A stretch of 6,115 nucleotides of DNA, taken from the NCBI GenBank assembly GCA_016765265.1, contig JAESQG010000371.1, positions 1 to 6,115 on the forward strand. Reading direction: 5' to 3'. The notes below the pieces were generated by a model. The model saw only the letters and a list, made by a program, of their open reading frames with translations. It was not told where the DNA came from and made no database searches. Numbering within the stretch: the first letter of the stretch is position 1; each line of letters begins with the position of its first letter. The translations under genes and the position numbers were made by a program. Positions 1 to 6,075 of this stretch are shown here, one piece after another. This stretch comes from Pseudomonadales bacterium (GTDB lineage: Bacteria > Pseudomonadota > Gammaproteobacteria > Pseudomonadales > DC-out160).

Positions 1-41
1 TTGTCCAATATGGACCCCATTATCTCTTCAGTATTGCTCAT
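1..41 (-). CDS. possible 5' end of a minus-strand gene, cut by the window edge
   Basis: An ATG at 41-39 opens a minus-strand frame reading MSNTEEIMGSILD that has no stop before the window edge. A purine-rich AGAGAAGAG lies 8 bases upstream of the ATG and could serve as a ribosome binding site. Only 13 codons are visible, so neither family nor function can be assigned. The gene would run in the same direction as the membrane-protein gene at 204-713, about 160 bases downstream of its stop. The plus-strand frame over the same bases ends in TAA at 60 and is the alternative reading. Confidence 0.3.
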   Translation of the reverse strand, partial: MSNTEEIMGSILD

Positions 42-58
42 GGTCGCGGCTCTTCTCT

Positions 59-92
59 AAGGGTTCTTAATTATGAAGGGTTTTTAATTATG
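59..92. repeat. 17-bp tandem repeat, two copies
   Basis: AAGGGTTCTTAATTATG (59-75) is followed directly by AAGGGTTTTTAATTATG (76-92), with one mismatch. On the minus strand each copy contains CATAATT, which resembles a -10 box. The pair sits just upstream of the possible gene start at 41, so it could be a duplicated promoter or operator element. No regulator can be named. Confidence 0.6.
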
Positions 93-203
93 TGTGCGAT
101 GATACACTTTAATTTGCTGACCTTGAAGGTAAATAGGGACTCCGGCAGGGATATAATTTTTGAACGCTAGGCGGAATCGGCTGCGTTAATAAACTGATGA
201 GGT

Positions 204-713
204 TTAGGCAATTTCAGCACTTTCTTCTTCTATGGATTTCGATAATTCTAGCCGTAATTTTTCCCGTTCAATTTCATTTTTTTCAATTTTTCTTTGTTCA
301 GTTTCATTTTTTCCAAACCCTGTTACAGGGTGCCGTAATTCTGGCTTCTCATTTTTGTATAGCAGTACAGTGGTAGCGAACAAACCGATTAACGAAGTGA
401 TCGCAATTAGAAATGACATAATGGAAATCATTAGTACCGGAAAAGGCGCTTTTAAGTTCGGATCAGATTCGAGTGTCAGACCGAAAGGGGAAAACACATA
501 TCTAATATTCACCGTTGTCGCTAAGTGAGTAAACTGGTTCTCATAAACATTGATGCTTTTCTCGATGACGTCCCCCCCCGCAGGGTGAACCGACTCGGTC
601 ATGGGATCGTAATAATAAAGACAGGCGATGTAAGCAATAATGGAAGAAACCAAAATTACGAGGAAAATTGCTTTTTTTCTCTTTAACTTTTCTGTTTTAG
701 ATACGTCTTCCAT
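204..713 (-). CDS. small two-helix membrane protein with a charged helical C-terminal tail
   Basis: The product is 169 aa if the ATG at 713-711 is the start. GAGG lies 5 bases before this ATG and AGGAGA a little further upstream. A longer frame begins at a TTG at 776 but has no good ribosome binding site. Residues 9-14 are basic, followed by a transmembrane helix at about 15-35, a loop of about 56 residues, a second helix at about 92-119, and a Glu/Lys-rich tail (about 135-168) likely to form a coiled coil. By the positive-inside rule the termini should be cytoplasmic and the loop periplasmic. The coding strand contains a run of eight G (plus-strand 572-579) in the Pro-Ala-Gly-Gly segment of the loop. 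I do not recognise the family and assign no function. It appears to be transcribed alone. Confidence 0.75.
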   Translation of the reverse strand: MEDVSKTEKLKRKKAIFLVILVSSIIAYIACLYYYDPMTESVHPAGGDVIEKSINVYENQFTHLATTVNIRYVFSPFGLTLESDPNLKAPFPVLMISIMSFLIAITSLIGLFATTVLLYKNEKPELRHPVTGFGKNETEQRKIEKNEIEREKLRLELSKSIEEESAEIA

Positions 714-1009
714 GACAACCTCACAGTCTCCTAAGGAGGAGCACGATCTTTCCCTATAATTACTTCTGTACTCCAATACTCAGTAGTTGCGACAATATTG
801 TTTTCATACTCTAACAAGGTAACCATTATAGCCGGTATATTTCAGGAAGCCTCTTTAAATATAAAGCGAAGGACAAACAATCAGTTTGAGCTCTGTTGTT
901 TTATTATGGTTAGGTCTGAAGCACAGAATGATGCTGATATGACATCCTCGCTAGGTCTTCTATGACCAAATGAAAAACCTTTTAACGCCGTAATAGTTCT
1001 ATTAGATAA

Positions 1010-1053
1010 GTACCGTGGACCGAGTAGATCGGCACCGTGGACCAAGATAAACG
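1010..1053. repeat. pair of 22-bp direct repeats, operator-like
   Basis: Two adjacent 22-bp units (1010-1031 and 1032-1053) share the core ACCGTGGACC at 1012-1021 and 1034-1043, plus flanking matches. The 22-bp period is about two turns of the helix, so a protein would meet both copies on the same face, as with direct-repeat sites of AraC-type regulators. The pair lies about 250 bp upstream of the dehydrogenase start. Binding is inferred from spacing only. Confidence 0.45.
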
Positions 1054-1177
1054 CTTCGACAAAATTGATTCCATCTATAGCTGTGTAAGGATCAGAAGAG
1101 AAAAATCAGTAAATAGGCCTGACAGCGACGTGACTTCGGTGCAATTCCAGAGTGTGCGATAAGTTCTCGGTCAGCTG

Positions 1178-1207
1178 TTGATTTTGGTTGTTTTTATTTG
1201 CGATACT
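1178..1207 (+). promoter_or_regulatory. candidate sigma-70 promoter for the dehydrogenase gene
   Basis: TTGATT (1178-1183) and GATACT (1202-1207) are separated by 18 bases and match the -35 and -10 consensus only in part. They lie about 95 bases before the ATG. A better -10 match, CATAAT (1231-1236), has no good -35 partner. This is a weak call. Confidence 0.22.
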
Positions 1208-1301
1208 GTGGGCTGGGGTTTGAAAATAGACATAATTAACGAATTAACCCCGCTTCACACTTAACAGGAGGCGCCCTGGGAGTCAGTGGCGTAAGGACAA
1301 T

Positions 1302-2159
1302 ATGAAAGATGTAAAAGGGAAAGTAGCATTTATCACCGGTGGTGCAAGTGGCATGGGGCTTGGAATGGCACGTTCATTCGCAGCGGCTGGCATGAAAGTG
1401 ATGATCGGCGACATTGAAGTCGAACCGGCAGAGAAGGCCGTTGACGAATTAAAAAGCAAGGGCCTGGATGTCGCCTGCGTACAGGTGGATGTCACTAGCA
1501 TGGAATCCATGCAAGCCGCTGCCGACAAAACCATTGAAACTTTCGGAAAAGTGAATGTGCTCAGCAACAATGCGGGCATTGCAGTGGGTGGAAAGAGCGA
1601 AAACTGCAGCATGCGCAACTGGAACTGGGTGGTGGATGTTAATTTATGGGGCGTGGTTCATGGCTTGCAAGCTTTTGTACCATTGATACTCTCTCAAGAC
1701 GAAAGCGGTCATGTTATCAGCACAGCATCGATGGCAGGTATGGTGGGTTTGCGGGGAGCCGGCCCTTACAATGCCACAAAATTTGCGGTGGCGGGCATGA
1801 TGGAAACTTTCGCAGCGGACCACCGCAAACGTAATATTGGCGCCTCAGTACTGTGCCCTGGCATCGTTGCTACTAACATTGGCCATTCTGCGCGCAACCG
1901 AGGAGAAGAATATGGCGGTGCAGTAGAACCCAACGCAAAAGATCGTACGGCTGATATGCTGGCACAGGGTCTACACCCCGATATTGTTGGTGATCTGGTG
2001 CTGGAAGCAGTTCAAGAAGATCAGTTCTATATCTTCACTGACCCCAGTTTAAAACATTTGATTGAAACGCGATGCGAGCGAATTTCCGCCGCTTATGACT
2101 GGGCGGCAAGTTGTAAATCCTTAGCTGGTGCGAAGCAAGCAGGTGGGCTTCCCGGTTAG
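1302..2159 (+). CDS. classical short-chain dehydrogenase/reductase (SDR)
   Basis: This 285-aa cytoplasmic oxidoreductase would use NAD(P)(H) to interconvert an alcohol and a ketone or similar group; the substrate cannot be read from the sequence. The Rossmann glycine motif TGGASGMG is at residues 12-19. An acidic Asp37 after the second strand favours NAD(H), D63-V64 fits the adenine-binding position, and NNAG lies at 89-92. The catalytic tetrad is Asn114, Ser143, Tyr156 and Lys160 (YNATK), with the usual 13-residue Ser-Tyr spacing, followed by the PG motif near 187. All key residues are present and the length is normal, so the gene looks intact. AAGGA sits 4 bases before the ATG. The gene stands alone on the plus strand and converges on the porin operon. 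Its DNA appears more GC-rich than its flanks. Confidence 0.95.
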   Translation: MKDVKGKVAFITGGASGMGLGMARSFAAAGMKVMIGDIEVEPAEKAVDELKSKGLDVACVQVDVTSMESMQAAADKTIETFGKVNVLSNNAGIAVGGKSENCSMRNWNWVVDVNLWGVVHGLQAFVPLILSQDESGHVISTASMAGMVGLRGAGPYNATKFAVAGMMETFAADHRKRNIGASVLCPGIVATNIGHSARNRGEEYGGAVEPNAKDRTADMLAQGLHPDIVGDLVLEAVQEDQFYIFTDPSLKHLIETRCERISAAYDWAASCKSLAGAKQAGGLPG

Positions 2160-2174
2160 GCTTTCTAACACAAC

Positions 2175-2256
2175 ACGGTAACAATATACGGTAACAATAT
2201 ACGGTAACAATATACGGTAACAATATACGGTAACAATATACGGTAACAACATACGG
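2175..2256. repeat. 13-bp tandem repeat, six copies plus a partial copy
   Basis: Five perfect copies of ACGGTAACAATAT start at 2175, 2188, 2201, 2214 and 2227. A sixth with one change (ACGGTAACAACAT) starts at 2240, followed by a partial ACGG. The array begins 16 bases after the dehydrogenase stop and runs into a hairpin. The identity of the copies suggests recent expansion by slippage. The 13-bp unit is shorter than usual replication iterons, and no replication gene is nearby. Open frames across it on the minus strand are artefacts of the repeat. Confidence 0.95.
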
Positions 2257-2291
2257 GGCAGGCTCTTTCCTGTTTGAAGAGTCTTCCCCGT
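2253..2291. terminator. hairpin between convergent genes, possible bidirectional terminator
   Basis: ACGGGG (2253-2258) pairs with CCCCGT (2286-2291). After one mismatched pair, AGGCTCTT (2260-2267) pairs with AAGAGTCT (2277-2284) with one G-U wobble, leaving a 9-base loop. The stem is strong and placed between two converging transcription units, but no clear U-run follows on either strand. It may stop transcription in both directions, or act as an RNA stability or processing element. Confidence 0.45.
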
Positions 2292-2341
2292 GAAACTAAT
2301 CATGTCATGTTCACTATTACTGAGATTGGAATTAGCGTAAA

Positions 2342-2779
2342 TCACTCGATACTGGCATTTTCAATGGTCGCAATTTTCTTTACAGCATCGCTTAAATTAG
2401 CATTATCAATATACCCAATTCCGCCTTTATTTTTTGAGACCCACTCAATAACTGCTTGATCATTCATTAGCTTCACTGGTCGAAGCATCCTCCCCGAAAA
2501 TACTCTTGTTGCCCAAAATCGACTGTGTTGCGACATTGGTCTGCCGAGTACCCGCTGAAAAAACTGTTGCGTAATCTCTAAGGTGTCTGGCTGATAGGAC
2601 AAAATGATCGGGCTGCTATCAGGGAAACGAAGTCGACGTACTTTATAAATACCTTTTATCTCGTCTGCTGAAAGAGAGACTAGCGGATTATCAATGTGTA
2701 CAACGAGGGCAATATCTGCCACGGATATTAGCGGAGAAAACAGAGTGATAAATAATGTCAGTCTAAACCACTGATACAT
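2342..2779 (-). CDS. periplasmic PstS-like small substrate-binding protein
   Basis: The 145-aa product has a signal peptide, residues 1-21, with predicted cleavage after Ser-Val-Ala. The mature part matches the short PstS-like (PBP-like) family often annotated as phosphate ABC transporter substrate-binding protein. Recognisable positions are DNPLVSLSADEIKGIYKV (30-47), FFQRVLG (73-79), the SRFWATRVFSG segment (86-96) and the closing GGIGY (119-123). It is much shorter than true PstS, and no transporter permease or ATPase genes are present, so phosphate import is not shown. AGAGAA lies 4 bases before the ATG. The porin stop is 11 bases upstream, so the two genes form an operon, which suggests a shared envelope role such as ligand sensing or uptake. 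The reading frame is intact. Confidence 0.85.
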   Translation of the reverse strand: MYQWFRLTLFITLFSPLISVADIALVVHIDNPLVSLSADEIKGIYKVRRLRFPDSSPIILSYQPDTLEITQQFFQRVLGRPMSQHSRFWATRVFSGRMLRPVKLMNDQAVIEWVSKNKGGIGYIDNANLSDAVKKIATIENASIE

Positions 2780-2790
2780 TGAATTCTCTA

Positions 2791-3888
2791 TTAATAAATG
2801 AAATCTAAGGTCATGCTAATCACCGTTACTTCCTCATCGAAACCGGGCGTGGTGCCTACACTCAAGATTGCAGTACCATCCAATAACTCACCGTTTAACA
2901 CTTGCGCTTTCATAGACATCGACTCACTAATATCATATCGACAACCTATTGTGAGAGAGTCTCCGGTATATTCTTCTGCTGCACTATCCGAATCAATAAC
3001 ACTCCCTCCAAATGTGATGAAGGATGTCCATGCGCTGACGATATAGTGCAGGGATAAGTGGTAACCACTGGTTACACCCAAATTTGTTATATCCAAGTTC
3101 CCGTATTCGGATGTTACTCCCCAACGTTCTTGAAGAAATTGAAAACCCACTGGAAACAATAGACTACCTGTAGTAACCCCATAGTTTAAAGCAGGAATAT
3201 CTACAACCGTGGTTATATCTGCCGCCGACACATTAAGGGTCAGATCATCTGTTATATAACGCAGCCTCCCGCCGTACATGGACTTCGTGTTAAATAAGGT
3301 TGTCAGCCCCAATGTACTTAACTCATCCTTTGCTTGACCACCATAAATTTCAACTTCTACGAAGGAGTTATCGAAACTCTGCCTGAAGACAGTACTAAGG
3401 CCATTAAATCGATGTAGCCCCGCGGGCAAGCCATAAGACTCAGAGGGAGGGCGAACCCAATTATAGGTTTGAGTAATTAACAATGTTTCAGAAAAAAGAA
3501 AAAAGGGTAGACGCAACCTTCCTGCTCGTAGCGTTAGGTTATTTGACAACTGGTGTGAGACAAACAATCACTCCGCCTCAACGTCAAAACTGTTGTCTTT
3601 ATCCCTAGCGACAAGCTGTGCAGAAAAACGTGTCTCGTTTGAGATCGAAGTGTCCAACTGTAACCCGAAGATAGTATCAGCTAGATAATTAGTTTTGTTT
3701 TCAATCTGATTATTACGTAACGATCCATTATCCTTATTGGCGTCAGTGACTCCGGTGGAAAAAAACCCTCCAATTTGAATCGGGTCGGCAATAGAGTATT
3801 GAACATAAGATGCAATATGCAAAATAAAAACAAACTTCACACAAGAACTGATCTTTAGGGATGCAGCTCGTAAAACTAAATGTTTCAA
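2791..3888 (-). pseudogene. outer-membrane porin-like beta-barrel gene interrupted by an in-frame TGA
   Basis: One reading frame of about 365 codons is split by TGA at 3570-3568. The first part (from 3888, or from a GTG at 3840 giving a neat signal peptide MKFVFILHIASYVQYSIA) ends in FDVEAE. The second continues in the same frame with LFVSHQLSNNLTLRAGRLRL. In this porin-like family the residue after the Glu is normally Trp, so TGG to TGA is the simplest explanation. The rest is well preserved, including RAGRLRLPFFLF, the YNWVRPPSESYGL segment and a C-terminal strand ending in DFIY, the usual barrel assembly signal. Restarting at the TTG after the TGA is possible (GAGG 8 bases upstream), but that product would lack export. 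It is either a young pseudogene or a gene read through at UGA. The 5' start is a non-ATG codon in either case. Confidence 0.8.
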
Positions 3889-3889
3889 A

Positions 3890-4140
3890 TCAAAATACTC
3901 GAATGACGGTTGCTAGAAGCCTAGCACTCAGTCGGTCAAATTCCAGTACTTATGGCAGTTTAATATTTGAATACATATGAATTATCGGATAACGAAACCT
4001 ACTTAGATAATTCACCACTCCAGATGGCCCGTTTTGTTGACTCTCAATAGTCGATGTCATATTCACATCATCAGAAGACTAGACTTACATGCCAAATATA
4101 AAAGTGTCGAGTCCTATTTTAAGAATGGTATCGGTATTTA
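3890..4140 (-). repeat. leader region of the porin operon, proximal copy of a diverged direct repeat
   Basis: This gene-free block lies directly upstream of the porin gene and should hold its promoter. It is collinear with 4341-4590. Shared blocks include AGCCTAGCACT (3918-3928 and 4377-4387), ATGAATTATCGGAT (3977-3990 and 4436-4449) and ACATCATCAG (4065-4074 and 4527-4536). Also shared is a TTTTAA...GGTAT...CAGTATTTA-like end. Offsets of 459 to 462 bases show few indels. On the minus strand TTGACC (3939-3934) could be a -35 box, but the matching -10 is poor. Confidence 0.7.
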
Positions 4141-4144
4141 AATT

Positions 4145-4222
4145 CCGAATGAGGGACGAGTGGATTATCCATATGAACAACGACGGCAATATCTGCCACG
4201 GATAGCAGCGGAGAAAATAGAG
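4145..4222 (-). pseudogene. remnant of a second PstS-like binding-protein gene
   Basis: The minus strand encodes TLFSPLLSVADIAVVVHMD followed by NPLVPHS. This aligns in frame with residues 12-37 of the intact gene at 2342-2779 with five replacements. The 20-base stretch at 4185-4204 is identical to 2708-2727. Most other differences are silent, so this was a working paralogue before it decayed. Only the signal-peptide end and the start of the mature protein survive. It is fused to a porin remnant and runs into the proximal leader block. Confidence 0.8.
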
Positions 4223-4310
4223 TGCAGGGATAAGTAATGACGACTGCCATCACCGAAAATCTTCAAATCTTCTTGAAGAAATTGAAACCCCACCGAAGAC
4301 AAGAACCAAT
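4212..4310 (-). pseudogene. remnant of a second porin gene
   Basis: The minus strand contains SVGFQFLQE and then RHYLSLHS in the same frame, matching PVGFQFLQE and GYHLSLHY of the porin at 2791-3888 (region 3045-3160), with an internal gap. At about 4212-4222 the sequence passes from porin to binding-protein sequence at a shared AGTG, as expected of a deletion between short matching sequences. The gene order, porin then binding protein, is the same as in the intact operon. Confidence 0.75.
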
Positions 4311-4340
4311 TTTTATAGGCACAGTTCTTATAATAATAAT

Positions 4341-4590
4341 CTCAAAATAACGGCTCGCTTTACCACAGTTGTAACTAGCCTAGCACTGAAGCGCGCAAAA
4401 TCCGATACCTACGACAGTTCGTCATCTAGACTGGCATGAATTATCGGATGTGTTAAACCTATTTTTGGAAAATCACGACACCTAACTTGCTAGCATTGTT
4501 AATTCTTAGTAGTTGCAATTATTTTTACATCATCAGGTATCAGAACATCAACCCTAGTTTTAAAAGGTATGTCAGTATTTATCTTGGATT
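4341..4590 (-). repeat. leader region of the decayed operon, distal copy of the diverged direct repeat
   Basis: This copy is collinear with 3890-4140 (shared blocks are listed there) and lies upstream of the decayed porin remnant, just as the proximal copy lies upstream of the porin. The best conserved parts are the CCTAGCACT and GAATTATCGGAT blocks; most other positions have drifted. No coding frame is shared between the copies, so any conserved part is likely regulatory. Around 4662-4740 there may be a third, still weaker copy, with GAATG, TGCTAG, AGCC-like and CACT blocks in the same order. Confidence 0.65.
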
Positions 4591-4836
4591 CATAGAACAG
4601 GAATGCGGGACACTCTAACCTAGTGTTAGTTAAACGTGTTGTTGAAGGAGTTTATTAAATCGAATGGTGCTAGGGCCGGAGTCACACTGATAGGTTAACT
4701 ACATGTATTTATTAAACTTATAAAACTTACTTATAGTTCGATACCCCCTCAAATACCCCCAATTGATTTGCCCTACCTTTTTTTGATTTAGAAATCGATT
4801 TACGAATTCTTGAAATATTTATTTTTCGCTTTTTTA
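4591..4836. other. gene-free stretch at a probable island boundary
   Basis: AT-rich DNA between the decayed operon and the HEPN-like gene. Its left part may hold a faint third leader copy (about 4662-4740). Its right part holds the paired ATACCCCC repeat and a perfect palindrome AAATCGATTT (4792-4801). No convincing coding sequence or RNA gene was seen. The change in character of the sequence here suggests the edge of an inserted element. Confidence 0.45.
4741..4778 (-). other. paired GGGGGTAT repeats, possible attachment-site remnant of an integrase island
   Basis: ATACCCCC occurs at 4741-4748 and again at 4753-4760, a 12-base period, followed by a segment ending in CCCTACC. On the minus strand this reads as two GGGGGTAT units. 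From general knowledge, similar paired GGGGGTAT strings lie near the ends of islands carrying P4-type tyrosine integrases. No integrase gene is in the window, so the site may be the far end of an island extending to the right. This is inference from pattern only. Confidence 0.3.
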
Positions 4837-5488
4837 TTACTGCTCCCACCAAAACTGCTGTTTTAACTGCGATATTTCCTTAAGACTATTTATTATGTTT
4901 TTTAAACAATCCTGCATAAGATTAAAATCTATGGCGGGAATTGGATTTCCGTTCCAAGTGGCAGAGAAAACGATAGGTTGGTGGGAAATGTTATGCACGA
5001 CTTCAGACCGAGCTTTTGAATAAACAATACTCGCTAGACTTCCTTTTATGTGTATTCCGCTCGAACCACTCAGATTGTTTGTTATTGTCGTGAATATCTT
5101 TGACGCGATTTAATACCACCTGCGTTTCTCTAACCTCACCCCCTATTTCAGTTAAAGCAATCATGTAATCTTGAAAGTTGTTATTAAAGATTTTCGGCAT
5201 AAAATCCAATAGACCAATCGGATTAATTTTGTCCCAGAATTCATAACCACTGTAATTTTCAAGAACCTCCGTAAATGCGACTGCCTTAGAAAAATAAGGA
5301 ATTGCTTTTCGAGGTGGGTTAGTAAATTCAACTTCTTGATATTGTCGGACCCCCAAGGCCTCAATATAACAACAAGCCAAAGTGAGGGATTCTTCTTCAG
5401 ATACATTTGAAATCTCAGTCAAAGTTTGTATTTTTTGATCTAAATGAGCAAAATACTTGTTGATTAATACAAGCCTACTTTGATCCAC
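4837..5488 (-). pseudogene. probable HEPN-like protein gene broken by a one-base frameshift
   Basis: The first frame (start about GTG 5488, or TTG 5530; neither has a strong ribosome binding site) encodes a mostly helical protein with TLACCYIEALG, FTEVLENYSGYEFWDKINP and LLDFMPKIF. Its stop is at 5003. The next frame continues with clear coding character, GSLASIVYSKARSEVVHN through LKQQFWWEQ, to a TAA at 4839-4837. Removing one base in the run of four A (plus-strand 5044-5047) joins them into about 216 aa. R-S-E-V-V-H fits the R-x4-H motif of HEPN domains, many of which are RNases in toxin-antitoxin or abortive-infection systems. The Asn usually after the Arg is Ser here. The 5' end overlaps the zinc-ribbon gene by about 25 bases, so the pair is probably cotranscribed. 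The family call is tentative; the frameshift is better supported. Confidence 0.55.
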
Positions 5489-6075
5489 AAAAACCGAGCT
5501 ATAGCTGCATAGGATCGATCCGAATAACAATCATACTCATGCCGCAACCGAAAATATGTCTTCCAATGCATCCCCTTAGGCCTACCACCTGTACTATTCA
5601 ATATCCCCTGCTCCCAGCCAAGCCTATCTCGAATCTTATCAGCACGACGAGACGATCTATCACATACATTCTCTCGCTGGCTAGGATAAGCCAACTGATA
5701 GCAGTGCCGACAGGCATAAACCTTCCCACCAAACAACACAGCAACCCGCCTGCCACATCCCCGCGCAGGACACAAAAACCAAGGCCGCTGTCCGCCATAA
5801 TTACACTCAGTCCAACTCAAATAAACTGGATAATTCAATGAGTCCCAATCCTCACCCTGCGATCGACTCCGATAATTCAGATCTACTTTGTCGCGTGAAA
5901 CACTAATATTAATCGAACCGATTTTCTCCCCATTTCGCAACCAACTCCAACCGAAAGATTTTCCAGGCTTCAAGACCCCCGCTTTATTCAAACGCCGAAT
6001 ATCAAGAGCTAGATAATCCTCGGTTAAATCCTTCGCACCATAATACCAAGCCCGACCACTTCCCATACCCCCCAT
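5464..6075 (-). CDS. MGGxGSGR-type zinc-ribbon protein of mobile elements, function unknown
   Basis: The product is 203 aa from the ATG at 6075, which has GAGG 6 bases upstream and gives the family-typical start MGGMGSGR. A second ATG at 6078 and a TTG at 6111 are less likely starts. After a segment with IRRLNKAGVLKPG and GWSW it has the zinc-ribbon pairs Cys-x4-Cys (CPARGC, about residues 102-107) and Cys-x2-Cys (CRHC, about 122-125). These are followed by YQLAYPSQRE, RRADKIRDRLGW and GRPKGMHWKTY. I recognise this as a family of uncharacterised proteins found on proteobacterial islands and prophages. The ribbon and basic tail suggest nucleic-acid binding, but this is inference. It is the first gene of a pair with the HEPN-like gene. 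Confidence 0.75.
   Translation of the reverse strand: MGGMGSGRAWYYGAKDLTEDYLALDIRRLNKAGVLKPGKSFGWSWLRNGEKIGSINISVSRDKVDLNYRSRSQGEDWDSLNYPVYLSWTECNYGGQRPWFLCPARGCGRRVAVLFGGKVYACRHCYQLAYPSQRENVCDRSSRRADKIRDRLGWEQGILNSTGGRPKGMHWKTYFRLRHEYDCYSDRSYAAIARFLWIKVGLY

Larger units (their letters stand above)
714..1301. other. gene-free region between divergent genes
   Basis: This stretch separates the minus-strand membrane-protein gene from the plus-strand dehydrogenase gene and must hold both promoters. I found no convincing coding sequence on either strand; the frames are short and broken. It contains a perfect 10-bp palindrome ACAATATTGT (792-801) and a minus-strand TATAAT (830-825) with no clear -35 partner. 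It also holds a pair of 22-bp direct repeats (1010-1053) and a short duplicated ATTAAC (1235-1240 and 1243-1248). Confidence 0.6.

Noticed and set aside
120..130. ACCTTGAAGGT palindrome as a terminator hairpin
   Set aside because: The one-base centre cannot form a loop and no U-run follows; at most it is a weak operator-like palindrome.
714..776. N-terminal extension of the membrane protein from a TTG at 776
   Set aside because: The start is TTG without a ribosome binding site, while the ATG at 713 has GAGG and AGGAGA upstream.
1283..1618. Minus-strand frame of 111 codons across the dehydrogenase start
   Set aside because: It is a shadow of the dehydrogenase gene, which has all family motifs on the other strand.
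2175..2256. Tandem array as replication iterons or a CRISPR
   Set aside because: The units abut without spacers, are only 13 bp long, and no replication or Cas gene is present.
2035..2345. Two minus-strand frames across the 13-bp array with repeated Tyr-Cys-Tyr peptides
   Set aside because: They are produced by reading through the tandem repeat and overlap the dehydrogenase end; there is no ribosome binding site or family match.
3568..3570. TGA read as Trp through a variant genetic code
   Set aside because: All other intact genes use TGG for Trp, and the binding-protein gene of the same operon ends in TGA. One TGA is better explained by mutation or read-through.
3950..4060. Minus-strand 36-aa frame starting ATG in the porin leader
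   Set aside because: The collinear leader copy at 4341-4590 does not keep this frame, so it is probably chance.
4730..4750. AGTTCGATACCCC resembling a tRNA T-arm, which would suit an island attachment site
   Set aside because: The bases before TTCGATA do not pair with the C run after it, and no acceptor or anticodon arms are present.
5539..5841. Plus-strand frame of 100 codons opposite the zinc-ribbon gene
   Set aside because: It is a shadow; the minus strand encodes the conserved Cys pairs and family motifs.
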